Of a DNA stretch of 64,000 nt, positions 1 to 9,559 are shown in pieces; position 1 is the first letter of the stretch; each line of letters starts with the position of its first letter. The DNA is from DATAGF01 sp963813355 (GTDB lineage Bacteria; Actinomycetota; Thermoleophilia; Miltoncostaeales; Miltoncostaeaceae): NCBI GenBank assembly GCA_963813355.1, contig CAWEYS010000013.1, positions 62,001 to 126,000 of the forward strand, read 5' to 3'. Made by a program: the position numbers and the translations under genes. A model generated the notes under the pieces. It saw only the letters and a list, made by a program, of their open reading frames with translations, was not told the DNA's origin and did no database searches.

Positions 1-1361
1 GTCATCCGCGACGGCCGCGTGCTGGTGAGCGGGCCCACCGGCGTGGACGTCGGCATCTTCAACCCCGCCGACTGGGGCTTCAGCCCGCTCCCGCGCCGGC
101 CCCACGGCAACCACACCAAGGGGCTCGGCGGTGCTCCTGCCCGACGGGCCCGAGCGGCTCGAGCAGGGTGATGGTGATCGGCGGCGTCGGCGAGGACGAG
201 GTGGAGATCATCGACGCCGCCAACCTCGGCGCCGGGTGGGCGCGGCGGGCCCCGCTGCCGCAGGCGCGCCGCAACACCAACTCGGTCCTGACCCCGGACG
301 GCGCCGTCATCACGATCGGGGGCAACCTCGAGGAGAACTACATCTCCCCCCAGAAGGAGGCGCTGCGCTACGACCCGGCCGCCGACACCTGGACGCCGCT
401 CGCGGCCCAGGCCGAGGAGCGCGGGTACCACTCGACGGCGCTGCTCCTCCCCGACGGCCGCATCGTCTCGGCGGGCGACGACGGGCCGTCGGGCCTCGGC
501 GGCCAGAGCGACGAGATCGAGGTCTTCTCGCCGCCCTACCTGTTCAAGGGCGCCCGGCCGCAGATCACCTCGGCCCCGAGCGCCGTGCCCTACGGGTCGT
601 CGTTCGGCGTCGGCACGCCCGGACGCCGACGTCGCCAAGGCGGTCCTGGTGGCGCCGGGCGCGACCACCCACGCCAACGACATGCACCAGCGGCTGGTGC
701 CGCTGGCCATGACGCGGACGGCCGGCGGCCTGCAGCTGACGGCGCCGGCGAACACGTCGATCGCGCCGCCGGGCCACTACATGCTGTTCCTGGTCGAACT
801 CGGCGGGCGTCCCCTCGGTGGCGCGCTTCGTCCACCTGGCGCCCACGGCTCCCCCCGCGCCGCCGGACCCGCCCCCGCTGCCGCCCCCGGGCCCGGGCGG
901 CGGGACGACCGCTCCCGGCGCGGCCGCTCCGGGCCGGGCGACGGCGCCTGGCGCTGACGCCGGGCCGGGACCGTCCTGGCTCCGCTCGCGCCGCGGTCCT
1001 ACTGGCGCGAGGGCTTCGAGAACCCGATCCAGCGGCATCCCGGACGCGGCGCGGGTGCGCGCGGCCTACTCGGGCCGCCGGGCGCTGCGGCGTCGGAGCC
1101 GGCGCCGTCGTTCCCGGGCCGGCCCTGCAGGCGGGCACGTACCGCGCGATCCTCCGGGTCCGCAACGGCGGGGTGCGCCTGAGCGCGACGGCGACGGGCC
1201 GCACGATCACCCTCGCGCTGACCGCGACGCCGGGGACGCAGCGCTGGCGGCGCGTCACCGACACCGTCCGCCTCGGCACGGCGGGGCCGGTGCGGGTGCG
1301 GCTGAGGGTCGCGCGCGGAGGCGCGATCGTCGACGACCTGGTGCTGAGCCGGCAGCGGTAG
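1..1361 (+). CDS. galactose/glyoxal oxidase-like kelch protein (5' partial)
   Basis: The gene enters from the left edge. Kelch-type propeller repeats (LPDGRIVSAGDDG and similar) lead into a DUF1929-type domain of the galactose/glyoxal oxidase family (VFSPPYLFKGARPQI, then PGATTHANDMHQRLVPL and PPGHYMLFLV). A Pro/Gly/Ala-rich linker and a C-terminal beta-rich module ending LVLSRQR follow. Family members are secreted copper-radical oxidases or non-catalytic homologues. The N-terminal half that would show the Tyr-Cys site and signal peptide is outside the window, so activity cannot be judged. The homology passes through all three forward frames (switches near 125-165, 620, 810 and 1100), most simply explained by single-base errors. 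Confidence 0.75.
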   Translation, partial: HPRRPRAGERAHRRGRRHLQPRRLGLQPAPAPAPRQPHQGARRCSCPTGPSGSSRVMVIGGVGEDEVEIIDAANLGAGWARRAPLPQARRNTNSVLTPDGAVITIGGNLEENYISPQKEALRYDPAADTWTPLAAQAEERGYHSTALLLPDGRIVSAGDDGPSGLGGQSDEIEVFSPPYLFKGARPQITSAPSAVPYGSSFGVGTPGRRRRQGGPGGAGRDHPRQRHAPAAGAAGHDADGRRPAADGAGEHVDRAAGPLHAVPGRTRRASPRWRASSTWRPRLPPRRRTRPRCRPRARAAGRPLPARPLRAGRRRLALTPGRDRPGSARAAVLLARGLREPDPAASRTRRGCARPTRAAGRCGVGAGAVVPGPALQAGTYRAILRVRNGGVRLSATATGRTITLALTATPGTQRWRRVTDTVRLGTAGPVRVRLRVARGGAIVDDLVLSRQR

Positions 1362-1365
1362 GCGG

Positions 1366-2143
1366 CTACCAGCGCTCGGGGACGCGGGCGACGGTCGCCG
1401 GCAGCTCGACGGATCTCGCCCTTCTCTTGGGCTTCTTGATCTTCACGACGTCGGGCGCCCTGCGCTGGGGGAGCAGCTCCAGCAGGTGGGCCATGACGTT
1501 CAGGCGGGCCCGCTTCTGGTCGTTCGCGTCGACCAGGTGCCAGGGCGACTCCGTGACGCTGGTGCGCGCGAAGAGCTCGGCGATGGCCCGTGAGTAGTCG
1601 TCGTACCGGGCCGGCGCCTCGGCGTCGATCGGGCTCAGCTTCCACTGCTTGGTCGGGTCCTCGACCCGCTCCATCAGCCGGGCGAGCTGCTCCTCGCGCG
1701 CTCACCTCGAGCCAGTACTTGATCAGGACGAGGCCCGAGCGCACCAGCATGCGCTCGATCTCGGGCGCCTCGCGGAAGAACTCCTCCACCTCCTCCTCGG
1801 TGCAGAAGCCCATCACCCGCTCGACGCCGGCGCGGTTGTACCAGGACCGGTCGAACAGGACGATCTCGCCGGCCGTCGGGAGCCGCTCGAGGTAGCGCTG
1901 GAAGTACCACTGCCCGCGCTCCCGGTCGGTCGGGGTCCCGAGCGCGACGATGTGGCAGACGCGCGGGTTGAGCTTCTCCGTGATCCGCTTGATCGTGCCG
2001 CCCTTGCCCGCGGTGTCGCGGCCCTCGAAGATCACGGCGACCCGCAGGCCGTCGGCGCGCACCGCCTCCTGCAGCTGCACGAGCTCCTCCTGCATGCGCT
2101 CGAGCTCGCGCTCGTAGGTCTTCTTCGTGAGCTTCGTCGACAT
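1366..2143 (-). CDS. ppk2: polyphosphate kinase 2 (PPK2 family)
   Basis: PPK2 enzymes transfer phosphate between polyphosphate and nucleotides. The start is ATG at 2143, with GGAAGGAG about 6 bases upstream. The Walker A motif is EGRDTAGKGGTIKRI, the Walker B/lid region is LFDRSWYNRAGVE, and the basic C-terminus contains VDANDQKRARLNVMAHLL, as in the family. About 258 residues fits single-domain PPK2. The frame changes at about 1700, between KYWLEVS and the expected REEQLARLM. One base indel restores a complete protein, so a sequence error is likelier than a broken gene. The gene runs convergently with the oxidase-like gene (stops 5 bases apart) and divergently from the AI-2E permease. Confidence 0.9.
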
Positions 2144-2215
2144 GCGCGCTCCTTCCCCGGGGCCCGAACCATACGAGGGGCGAGGACTCGCGCGGGGGGG
2201 AGCGAACGTCAACCC

Positions 2216-3295
2216 GTGAACGGCGACGGCCCATCCACGCGCGCGATCCTGCGCGTCGTCGGGGTGCTCCTCGCCGTGACGCTGGCGCTCTGGCTCATCT
2301 GGGTCTCGCGCGGAGTGCTCACGTGGGTCGCCATCGCGGCGTTCCTCGCCGTGGCGATCAACCCGCTGGTCAACCTGCTCCAGGACCGGCTGCGCCTGCG
2401 GCGCGCCCCCTCGATCCTGATCGTCTACATCCTCGTGGCGGGGCTGGCGACGGGGGCAGCGCTGCTCTTCGTGCCCCCGCTCATCGACGCCGCCCAGGAG
2501 CTCACCGACGAGGTCCCGCGCTACGCCGAGCAGCTCGAGCAATCGGACCTCGTCCAGCGCCTCGACGAGGAGTACGACCTGCTCAACCGCCTCGAGGAGG
2601 AGACGACCTCGGCCCTGGAGGGGGTCGCCGGCCCGGACACCGCGTTCGACCTCGCGCGGCGGGTGGCGAGCGGCCTCGTCGCGCTCATCAGCATCGGGGT
2701 CATCTGCTTCCTGCTGAGCCTCTACGGCCGCCGCGTGCGCGCCTGGATCATGGACACGGCCGACGACCGCCGCCGCCCGCACCTCGAGCGCGTCGCCGAC
2801 CGCATCTACCGGGTGATCTCGGGCTACGTCGTGGGGATATTCCTCGTCGCCCTGACGGGCGGCGTGGCCGTCTGGATATTCCTCACGATCGTCGGCGTGC
2901 CGTTCGCGCTGCTGCTGGGCTTCTGGGCGGGGCTGTCCTCGCTGATCCCCCTCGTCGGGGCCACGATCGGCGGGATCCCGTACATCGTCGTCGCCTTCTT
3001 CCAGGGGTGGCCCATCGGGGTCGCGGCCATCGTGTTCCTGGTCGTCTACCAGCAGATCGAGAACAACGTCTTCCAGCCGGTCATCCACCGCTACACGGTC
3101 CACCTGAACCCGTTCTGGATCATCCTGGCCGTGCTCGTCGGGGCGACCGTGCTGGGCTTCATCGGGGCGCTGTTGGCGATCCCGGTCGCCGGCATCGTCC
3201 AGGTGCTCGTGCAGGAGTGGTGGTCGTGGCGGCGGGAGCGGCAGGCCGCCGCGCTGACGGCCCCGGGCGTCGAGCCGCCCGAGATCGAGCCCTAG
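2216..3295 (+). CDS. AI-2E family transporter (PerM/YdiK-like membrane protein)
   Basis: A 359-residue integral membrane protein with the family layout: two N-terminal helices (LLAVTLALWLIWVSRGVLT onward), a helix near residue 65, a charged central stretch (about residues 95-150: VPRYAEQLEQSDLVQRLDEE), then five or six helices including the conserved GFWAGLSSLIPLVGATIGG region and a QQIENNVFQPVI motif. Members were named for AI-2 export in E. coli, but many are general permeases or Na+/H+ antiporters, so the substrate is unknown. The GTG at 2216 is chosen because it opens just before the first helix; longer in-frame versions run antisense through ppk2. MutS2 follows after 26 bases. Confidence 0.85.
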   Translation: MNGDGPSTRAILRVVGVLLAVTLALWLIWVSRGVLTWVAIAAFLAVAINPLVNLLQDRLRLRRAPSILIVYILVAGLATGAALLFVPPLIDAAQELTDEVPRYAEQLEQSDLVQRLDEEYDLLNRLEEETTSALEGVAGPDTAFDLARRVASGLVALISIGVICFLLSLYGRRVRAWIMDTADDRRRPHLERVADRIYRVISGYVVGIFLVALTGGVAVWIFLTIVGVPFALLLGFWAGLSSLIPLVGATIGGIPYIVVAFFQGWPIGVAAIVFLVVYQQIENNVFQPVIHRYTVHLNPFWIILAVLVGATVLGFIGALLAIPVAGIVQVLVQEWWSWRRERQAAALTAPGVEPPEIEP

Positions 3296-3321
3296 CCCTT
3301 CCGGGGCTACCCTCCCATGCC

Positions 3322-5718
3322 GTGGACCCGAGAAGCGCCGAGCTGCTCGAGCTGCCGGCCGTCCGCAGGCGGCTGGCCGGGCTGACGTCGTTCGCGGGCG
3401 GCCGCGACCTGGCGCTCGAGCTCGTCCCGTCGCCCGAGCCGGAGCGCGTGGCCGCCCGCCTGGCGGAGACCGAGGAGGCGCTGCGCCTGCGCGACCTCGG
3501 GATCGGCGGTCCGGGCGGGGCGTCCGACCTGCGGCCGGCGACCGAGGCCGCGGCCCGCGACGCCGCGCTGGAGGTCGAGGCGTTGGCCGAGGTGCTCGCG
3601 ACCGTCCGCGTCTGGCTCGAGGCCCGCGAGGCGGTCGCGGCCCAGGCCGAGGAGGCGCCGCGCCTGGCCGCGGCCCTCGCCGCGCCGGACGCCGGCGCCG
3701 CGCGCCGCGTCGAGGCCGCGCTCGAGCGCGCCCTCGACCCCCGCGGCGGGCTGCTCGACACGGCCTCGCCGGAGCTCGCGTCCGTGCGCCGCCGCCTCGC
3801 CTCGGCGCGGCGCGCCGCCTCGGAGCTGCTGCGGGCGCTGGCCGCGCGCCTCCGGTCCCACCTACAGGAGTCGTTCACCACCGAGCGGGGCGGCCGGCCG
3901 GTGCTGGCCGTCAAGGCGTCGTCGCGCTCGGCCGTGCCCGGGATCGTGCACGACAGCTCGGGCTCGGGCCAGACCCTGTTCATCGAGCCGATGGAGCTGG
4001 TCGAGGCCAGCAACCGGGTTCGCGAGCTCGCGGCCGAGGAGGCCGAGGAGGAGGCGCGGATCGTGCGGGCGCTGTCGCGGCTGGTGGGCGACGAGCGCGA
4101 GCCGCTCGACGACCTCACCGCCGCGCTCGCGGAGCTCGACCTGGCGCTGGCGCGGGCGGCGCTGTCGCGCGCCTGGGCCGGGTGCCGGGTCGAGCCGGCA
4201 GGCGAGGTCGAGCTGCGCGCCGCGCGCCACCCGCTGCTGGAGCCGGCCTCGGCGGTCCCGATCGACCTGCCGCTCGAGGGGGTGCGCGCGCTCGTCGTCT
4301 CGGGGCCCAACACCGGCGGCAAGACCGTGGCGCTGAAGACGCTGGGGCTGCTGGCGATGCTGCACCAGTGCGGTCTGCGCGTCCCGGCGGCGCGCGCCCG
4401 GCTGCCGGTCTTCGACCGGGTGCTCGCCGACATCGGCGACGACCAGTCGATCACAGAGAGCCTCTCGACGTTCTCGGCCCACGTGCGTCGCCTCATCGCG
4501 ATCCTCGCGGCCGCGGGGCCCCGCTCGCTGGTGCTGCTCGACGAGCCGGCGGCCGGCACGGACCCCGACGAGGGCGCACGCCTCGCCGAGGCCGTGGTCG
4601 AGCGGCTCGTCGAGCAGGGCGCGCTCGTGCTCGCGACCACCCATCACCCCGAGCTGAAGGCCTGGGCGAGCGGCGCTCCACGCGCGGCCAACGCGGCGGT
4701 GGGCCTGGACGCGCGGACGCTGCGCCCCCTCTACGCCCTCCAGATCGGCGAGCCCGGCGCCTCCCACGCCCTCGGCATCGCCGAGGGGCTCGGCCTCGAC
4801 CCGGGGGTCGTCGAGGCCGCGCGCGCGGCGGGGCCGCCCGAGCGGCGCGCCCTGGAGGCGCTGCTGCAGGAGGCGGCCGCGGCCCGGGCGGCGGCCGACG
4901 ACGAGCGCGCCGCGGCCGCCGCGGAACGCGCCGAGACGGCCGAGGCCCGCGGCCGCGCCGAGGCCCGCGAGGCCGAGCTCGAGCGCCGCCTGGCGCGCTC
5001 CCGCGAGGCCGCGGAGGCCGCGCGCGCCGAGGCGCGCCGCGAGGCCCAGGCCGAGCTGGCCGCCGCGTCGAGGCAGCTCGCGGAGCTGCGGTCCGAGATC
5101 TCGGCCGCCCGGCGCGAGGAGGCCGCTCGTCGGTCGGCGGCGCCCGCCCCGGCCGCCTCGCGCGAGCGTGCCCGCGACCGCCGCCTCGAGGCCGCCTCGC
5201 GGGCGGCGGGCCGGGCTCGCGAGGAGCTGGCGGCGATCGCGGCGGCGCCTCCGGCCGACCGGCGGCCGGTGGCCGTGGGCGACGAGGTCGTCGACCCCGA
5301 GATGGGCTTCCGCGGGCGCGTGGTGTCCATCGACGGCGGGCGGGCCGAGGTGCAGGGCGGCGGAGCCCGGATGCGGCTGCCGCTCGCGCGCCTGGTGGCC
5401 GACCCGGCGGCCCCGGCCCCCGCGGCCGAGCCCGAGGAGCCGGCGTTCACGGCCCCGCCTCCCTCCGGCCCCGCGGCAACCCTCGAGGTTGACGTCCGGG
5501 GGCGGCGCGCGGCCGACGCGGTCGGCGCCGTGCGCGAGCGGATGGACGCGGCGGCAATGGCGGGCCTGCCGAAGGTCCGCGTGATCCACGGCCACGGCAC
5601 CGGCGCGCTGCGCGCGGCCGTGCGCGAGGAGCTGGCGCGGCACCCGCTCGTGGAGCGCGCCGAGCCGGCCCCACCCGAGGAGGGCGGGGACGGGGCGACG
5701 ATCGCCTACCTGGGCTGA
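3322..5718 (+). CDS. mutS2: endonuclease MutS2
   Basis: This 798-residue protein has the complete MutS2 order: an N-terminal helical core/clamp region, a MutS-type ATPase (Walker A GPNTGGKT at residues 328-335, Walker B SLVLLDEPAAGTDPDEG), a long Ala/Glu/Arg-rich coiled coil (about 510-640), a KOW-like segment, and a C-terminal Smr nuclease domain (about 721-798, LEVDVRGRRA and IHGHGTGALR). MutS2 proteins act in suppression of recombination and in ribosome-collision rescue rather than mismatch repair; which applies here is not visible. The GTG at 3322 is used; a nearby ATG at 3317 is out of frame. Confidence 0.95.
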   Translation: MDPRSAELLELPAVRRRLAGLTSFAGGRDLALELVPSPEPERVAARLAETEEALRLRDLGIGGPGGASDLRPATEAAARDAALEVEALAEVLATVRVWLEAREAVAAQAEEAPRLAAALAAPDAGAARRVEAALERALDPRGGLLDTASPELASVRRRLASARRAASELLRALAARLRSHLQESFTTERGGRPVLAVKASSRSAVPGIVHDSSGSGQTLFIEPMELVEASNRVRELAAEEAEEEARIVRALSRLVGDEREPLDDLTAALAELDLALARAALSRAWAGCRVEPAGEVELRAARHPLLEPASAVPIDLPLEGVRALVVSGPNTGGKTVALKTLGLLAMLHQCGLRVPAARARLPVFDRVLADIGDDQSITESLSTFSAHVRRLIAILAAAGPRSLVLLDEPAAGTDPDEGARLAEAVVERLVEQGALVLATTHHPELKAWASGAPRAANAAVGLDARTLRPLYALQIGEPGASHALGIAEGLGLDPGVVEAARAAGPPERRALEALLQEAAAARAAADDERAAAAAERAETAEARGRAEAREAELERRLARSREAAEAARAEARREAQAELAAASRQLAELRSEISAARREEAARRSAAPAPAASRERARDRRLEAASRAAGRAREELAAIAAAPPADRRPVAVGDEVVDPEMGFRGRVVSIDGGRAEVQGGGARMRLPLARLVADPAAPAPAAEPEEPAFTAPPPSGPAATLEVDVRGRRAADAVGAVRERMDAAAMAGLPKVRVIHGHGTGALRAAVREELARHPLVERAEPAPPEEGGDGATIAYLG

Positions 5719-5736
5719 GCCCGAGGCCGGGGCGCC

Positions 5737-6099
5737 TCAGTCCGGAGCGGGCAGCTCCCCGATGTTGCGGAGCACGCCGACGTCCGGCGCCATGGTGCGG
5801 AAGGCGTCGTCCTTCTGAAGGACGCCGACGGTGTAGACGGGCAGGTCCTGCATCCGGGACAGCATGGATGCGGCGTCGCGCGAGCGGGGGACGGACTTGA
5901 AGGTGGAGACGAGGATCGCGTCGTAGCCGCCGGACTTGGCCTCCTCGAGGGGCTTCGGCCAATCCGGCCTCAAGACCTCGACCTCCCAGCCGGCCTGGGT
6001 GAGGGACTCGACGGCGGCGTCCGTGCCGGGGAAGCGGACCTTCCCCTCCTTGTTCAGGACCTCGTCGGTGGGAACGGTGACGAACAGTAGCTTGGGCAT
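5737..6099 (-). CDS. hypothetical protein, 120 residues, flavodoxin-like pattern
   Basis: I do not recognise the family. The protein starts MPKLLFVTVPTDEVLN and alternates beta and alpha segments in a response-regulator/flavodoxin-like rhythm (LLFVTVPT, WEVEVLRPDW, YDAILVSTF, LPVYTVGVL). There is no phospho-acceptor motif, signal peptide or membrane helix. It ends 18 bases beyond the mutS2 stop in convergent orientation. Its start faces the nitroreductase gene across about 210 bases that probably hold divergent promoters. No frame break is seen and codon use matches the neighbours. Confidence 0.6.
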   Translation of the reverse strand: MPKLLFVTVPTDEVLNKEGKVRFPGTDAAVESLTQAGWEVEVLRPDWPKPLEEAKSGGYDAILVSTFKSVPRSRDAASMLSRMQDLPVYTVGVLQKDDAFRTMAPDVGVLRNIGELPAPD

Positions 6100-6307
6100 G
6101 GCGGGGGAGCCTACCGATCGGCCGCGGCCCCGGCCGCGGGGCCGGCTTTCCCGCAGGGCGAGACGACCGGGGCCGACGCGCGGCAACAGCGCTCGCAACT
6201 GTCGCCACGAGGCGGATCGCCGGTGTAGATTGCGCTCGGCCGGCGGGTCCCGTGTGCTTCCCGCCCCGCAGACAAACGTCGACGAGAGCCGACCCCAGGG
6301 GGGCCAG

Positions 6308-7319
6308 ATGCCCGTAAGCGCAGCCGAGATTCCCGACAAGTCGTTCCTCCAGACAACCGGGGACCGCCGGAGCATTCGTTACTACGACCCGGACAAGAAG
6401 GTGGAGGACTGGAAGATCGAGACGATCCTCCAGGTGGCGCGGTTCGCCTCGTGTCAGGGCAACATCAACGCCACCGAGGCGATCGTCGTCCAGAAGGAGA
6501 CCTGCGACATCTGGGACGAGATCGAGGAGTGCGTCTCGGGCTTCAACGTCCAGATGATCAACCAGTGCTCGCACATGATCTTCTGGCTGACGAACCTGAA
6601 CGCGTGGTACGGGCGCGCCAACGACGGCCTCTCGTCGCTCAGCCCTCTCCGGCGCCCTGACGAAGTACCACGGCTGGAACTACGAGTTCACGATGACGCA
6701 GACGGTGCCGCGGCTGATGAGCTTCCCGACCGAGCGCACCGAGATCCTGCTGCGCTACGAGACGGGGCAGGCGGTCGGCAACGCGCAACTCGCGGCCTCG
6801 GCACTGGGGCTCGGCAGCTGCCTCCTCGCCTTCGGCCGCAAGCCGGGCGGCGTGGAGAAGGCGTTCGGCCTGGCGCCGAACCTCAAGTTCACCTGGGCCA
6901 ACGCCATCGGCTACCCGCTCGAGGACCCCAAGGCCGGCGGTCAGCGGCCCCGCCTCAAGTTCGACCGGCTCTTCCACAAGGACAAGTACGGCGTGCCGAT
7001 GGCATCCGACCCCGGCACGGTGGAGGCGCTCAAGGCGAAGGGCCTCATCCAGGAGCAGGCCCCGCTCCCCGGCCGGATCGAGGAGATCGACAAGCTCGCC
7101 GCGCAGTTCAGCCGCGACCCGGGCGTCGTCTCCTGGCCGGAGAAGGAGGTCCGCCGCCTGATCAACGATGACGACTGGGACTTCGGTCCGAACATCAAGA
7201 AGCGGGCCGAGCAGGTCCTGGCCGAGGGCGGCCTCCCGGACTACCCCGAGGAGATGCGCGAGACGTTCACGAAGCTCATGGAGGAGCACAACATCGACGC
7301 GAGCAAGTACCTGTCGTAG
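6308..7319 (+). CDS. nitroreductase family protein
   Basis: The N-terminal segment carries the classic FMN-binding nitroreductase opening (TTGDRRSIRYYDPDKKV, then ILQVARFASCQGNIN). The second half has the helix QAVGNAQLAASALGLGSC and an NAIGYPLEDPK motif equivalent to the family's GYP region. These enzymes are FMN-dependent NAD(P)H oxidoreductases of varied substrate. The tail after about residue 240 (to NIDASKYLS) is longer than in minimal nitroreductases and its role is unknown. ATG 6308 follows a G-rich Shine-Dalgarno-like stretch. The frame shifts near 6645 (SLSPLRRPDEV into ALTKYHGWNYEF), fixed by one indel. A terminator follows. Confidence 0.8.
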
Positions 7320-7344
7320 CTCCTTCCGCCTGCGCGCAGGCGCG

Positions 7345-7380
7345 ACGGCCCTCGTCCTCCCCAGGGGAGGCGGGGGCCGT
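7345..7380 (+). terminator. intrinsic-type hairpin after the nitroreductase gene
   Basis: Outer arms ACGGCC and GGCCGT enclose inner arms CCTCCCC and GGGGAGG around a one-base loop, followed by TTTC. It starts 25 bases beyond the nitroreductase stop. There is no long T-run, as is common in high-GC actinobacteria. Confidence 0.65.
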
Positions 7381-7417
7381 TTCGCGTCGACGGGGCGGCG
7401 GGTATCTACGCTGCGCG

Positions 7418-7852
7418 ATGAGCGCCGCACCGCGAACACGGCTCGACGAGCTGAAGGCCCGCGCCCAGCCGACCCTGGAGAGCGCCGCGCGCCGGGCCAT
7501 CACGAGCGCCCGCACGATGCTCGACCGCGCCGAGGAGCGGCTGGATCGCGGGCGGGGCGGCCCTGAGCTCCCCGGGGGCCCGCTCCCGCCGGCCGGCGAG
7601 GAGGCGTCCTACCGGCGCTGGTGGTCGCTGCTCGCCGACGTCGAGGCCCGCGGCGGGCGCATGAGCGCCGACGAGTTCCGCGAGCTCGCCCAGCGCCACG
7701 ACTACGACCCGCGCGGGGTGGGCGGCTTCTTCAGCGGCCCCAACTCGACGATGTCGCGCGAGGGCGACACGGTCGAGCTGACGCCGCGGGGCCGGCGCGA
7801 GGTGCAGTACTGGGCGCCGACGTTCCGCGACGCCGGCGGCGGGGGCGCGTGA
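7418..7852 (+). CDS. hypothetical protein, 144 residues, coupled to thioesterase
   Basis: Not a family I can name. The N-terminal half is helical and charged (RTRLDELKARAQPTLE, ARTMLDRAEERLDRG). The C-terminal half (ASYRRWWSLLADVEARGGRM, EFRELAQRHDYDPRGVGGFF, VELTPRGRREVQYW) looks like a small winged-helix-like module. There are no membrane segments. Its TGA overlaps the GTG of the thioesterase gene (GTGA), so the two are very likely translated together. Confidence 0.65.
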   Translation: MSAAPRTRLDELKARAQPTLESAARRAITSARTMLDRAEERLDRGRGGPELPGGPLPPAGEEASYRRWWSLLADVEARGGRMSADEFRELAQRHDYDPRGVGGFFSGPNSTMSREGDTVELTPRGRREVQYWAPTFRDAGGGGA

Positions 7853-8238
7853 CCCACGGCGCCGGCGAGGCCGACGGCTTCGCCGCGCAGATCGGGCTGG
7901 AGGAGCGGTCGGTGGCCGGCGGGAGGGCCGAGGTCGCCATGACCGCGGACGAGCGCCACCTCAACCCGGCCGGGTTCGTGCACGGCGGGGCGATCGCGAC
8001 GCTGGTCGATGTGGCCATGGGCAAGGCGGTCGGCTCCCTGATCGACGACGCCGAGCTGCCGGTGACCATCGAGATGAAGGTCAACTACCTCGAGCCGGGC
8101 CGCCCCGGCCTGCTCCTGGCGAGCGCCGAGGTCCGGCGCCGGGGACGCCTCTTCACCGTCGTCCAGGCCGAGGTCACCCAGTCCGAGGACGGCGAGACCC
8201 TCGCCGAGGCGATGGGGACCTTCACCAGCACGCGCTAG
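7849..8238 (+). CDS. PaaI-type hotdog-fold thioesterase
   Basis: A 129-residue hotdog protein. It carries the HLNPAGFVHGGAIATLVDVAMG signature in two parts: the N/H-containing loop (LNPAGFVHGG) and the following helix with its Asp. MKVNYLEPGRPG comes next, then the strand RLFTVVQAEVTQSE. Relatives hydrolyse acyl- or aryl-CoA thioesters, but the substrate cannot be told here. The GTG at 7849 overlaps the preceding stop. It is the last backbone gene before tRNA-Arg and the integrated element. Confidence 0.85.
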   Translation: MTHGAGEADGFAAQIGLEERSVAGGRAEVAMTADERHLNPAGFVHGGAIATLVDVAMGKAVGSLIDDAELPVTIEMKVNYLEPGRPGLLLASAEVRRRGRLFTVVQAEVTQSEDGETLAEAMGTFTSTR

Positions 8239-8263
8239 CCACCGGCCGCCGGACGGCGGTGCG

Positions 8264-9559
8264 CTACGGTCCCGGCCGCACGCGCCCGTAGCTCAGCTGG
8301 ATAGAGCGGCGGCCTTCTAAGCCGCGGGTCGCAGGTTCGAGTCCTGCCGGGCGCACTCTCGAACACCCTGCACAGCGGGCTTTCGGCATCTCAGGCCGGG
8401 TCAAGATCGAGCCCCAGCTGGCCGTCATCCCACGTCTGTCCCACAGCAGATCGCCGGCCTCGCCGAGGATGTGCGCCTCGAGGGTCACCGCCGCCTGGCG
8501 CCGGGCGCCCTTGTAGAGGTGGCCGTAGCGCTTCAGCACCAGGCCGCCGCCGTCGGAGTGGCCCATCTGCTCGGCGATCACCTTCACGTGGCAGCCGGCG
8601 GCGATCATCAGCGACGCCCCGGTGTGGCGCAGGTCGTGGAGCGTGAGCTCGGGGATCCCGGCCGCCCGCGCCGCCGGCTTGAAGATGCGGGCCATGAAGT
8701 TGTTGCCGTCGTAGGGCGTCCCGGCCCGTGAGGGGAAGAGGTAGCCGCCGCCGTTCGGCAGGCGCGCGAGCTGCTGCTCGCGCAGGAGCCGCACCGCCCG
8801 CGGGCCGATGTCAACCGTGCGCCGGCCCGCGCGCGTCTTCGTGGCCACGCGCTCGCCGTCCTGGTGCTGGGCGAAGACCGACACCGAGCCGGCCTCGAGG
8901 TCGAGGTCGGCGTCGCGCAGGCCGAGGATCTCGCCGCGGCGCAGCATGGTCAGGATCGCGATCGGCACGATCCGGGCGCACGTGCTCGGGCATCCAGGAC
9001 TGGAGCTCCTCCGCCTCCGCCCAGGTGAGGTAGCGCGGCTCGCGCTCCTGCGACTTGGCGATCCGCAGCCGGTAGACGCCCGGGTCCACGTTCTGCCCGC
9101 GCTCCTCGGCGTCGCGCAGGATGCGCTTGAGGGTCGCGAGGGCGATCTCGGCCCGCCGCGGCGCGCGCGCCGCGAGCCCCGCGATCAGGTCCTCGACCAC
9201 GCCCGGCGGACGCGCTCGACCGGCAGGGCGTTGAGCGGCGCCAGGTATCCGAGGCACTCCTCCATGACCCGCACCGAGCGCGGCCGCGGGCGCACCCGTC
9301 CGGCCGCGCCGACCACGTAGCGCTCCAGCCAGGCGGCGGCCACGTCGCCAAAGCGCTCGGGCGCCGCCTGGTAGAGCGCCCCCGCCTGCGCGCGCCGCTC
9401 GATGTCGAGCTTGAAGGCGCGGGCGTCGCGGTGGACCGAGAAGACCCGCGAGCGCTCGCGCGAGGCGTGGTCGCGGTAGCGCACCTCGTAGCGCCGCTCG
9501 CCCTTGGCCGTGGCGTAGGCGCGGATCGAGGCCACCGGCGGCTCAGGCGCCGAGCGCAT
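8264..9559 (-). CDS. int: tyrosine recombinase (element integrase)
   Basis: The N-terminal part has an AP2/SAM-like arm-binding region (GERRYEVRYRDHASRERSRVF) and a core-binding helical domain. The catalytic domain shows a MLRRGEILGLRDADLDLE box (Arg I), LTLHDLRHTGASLMIAAG (HxxR) and a QMGHSDGGGLVLKRYGHLYK region with the Tyr nucleophile. ATG 9559 overlaps the end of the excisionase gene. Two frame changes (near 9200 and 8965) split an otherwise complete protein. The open frame runs on through the antisense strand of the tRNA, giving a PAGLEPATRGLE-type tail that is an artefact of the att overlap, so the true C-terminus probably lies around 8350-8450. Confidence 0.85.
8282..8355 (+). tRNA. 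tRNA-Arg (anticodon TCT)
   Basis: A full cloverleaf: acceptor arms GCGCCCG and CGGGCGC with discriminator A, D-loop AGCTCAGCTGGATAGAGC, anticodon loop CTTCTAA giving TCT, and T-loop GGTTCGAGTCC. No CCA is encoded. The last 42 bases form the attL core of the integrated element, so insertion left an intact tRNA. Confidence 0.95.
8314..8355 (+). repeat. attL core (tRNA-Arg 3' end)
   Basis: Forty-two bases from the anticodon loop (CTTCTAAGCC...) to the discriminator (...GCCGGGCGCA), identical to 37328-37369. Identity stops on both sides: C versus T before, C versus T after. Confidence 0.92.
8425..8445 (+). promoter_or_regulatory. candidate integrase arm-type site near attL
   Basis: A 21-base sequence containing TCCCAC twice in direct orientation (ATCCCACGTC then TCCCACA). 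It matches 37186-37206 at 19 of 21 positions in the same orientation. Such a pair, about 70 and 120 bases inside the two att cores, suits arm-type binding sites; this is inference. Confidence 0.5.

Noticed and set aside
590..3103. Long minus-strand open frame of over 800 codons
   Set aside because: Only the part in the ppk2 frame has family resemblance; the rest is low-complexity antisense of the AI-2E and oxidase genes caused by high GC.
2323..3321. Long N-terminal extension of mutS2
   Set aside because: It is an out-of-frame reading of the AI-2E gene; MutS2 homology begins at GTG 3322.
5168..5584. Extra plus-strand gene inside mutS2
   Set aside because: It overlaps the coiled coil and Smr domains entirely and shows no protein-like composition.
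8264..8400. C-terminal PAGLEPATRGLE-type segment of the integrase as a real domain
   Set aside because: It is the antisense translation of the tRNA T-arm and acceptor, a known artefact of integrases ending at tRNA genes.
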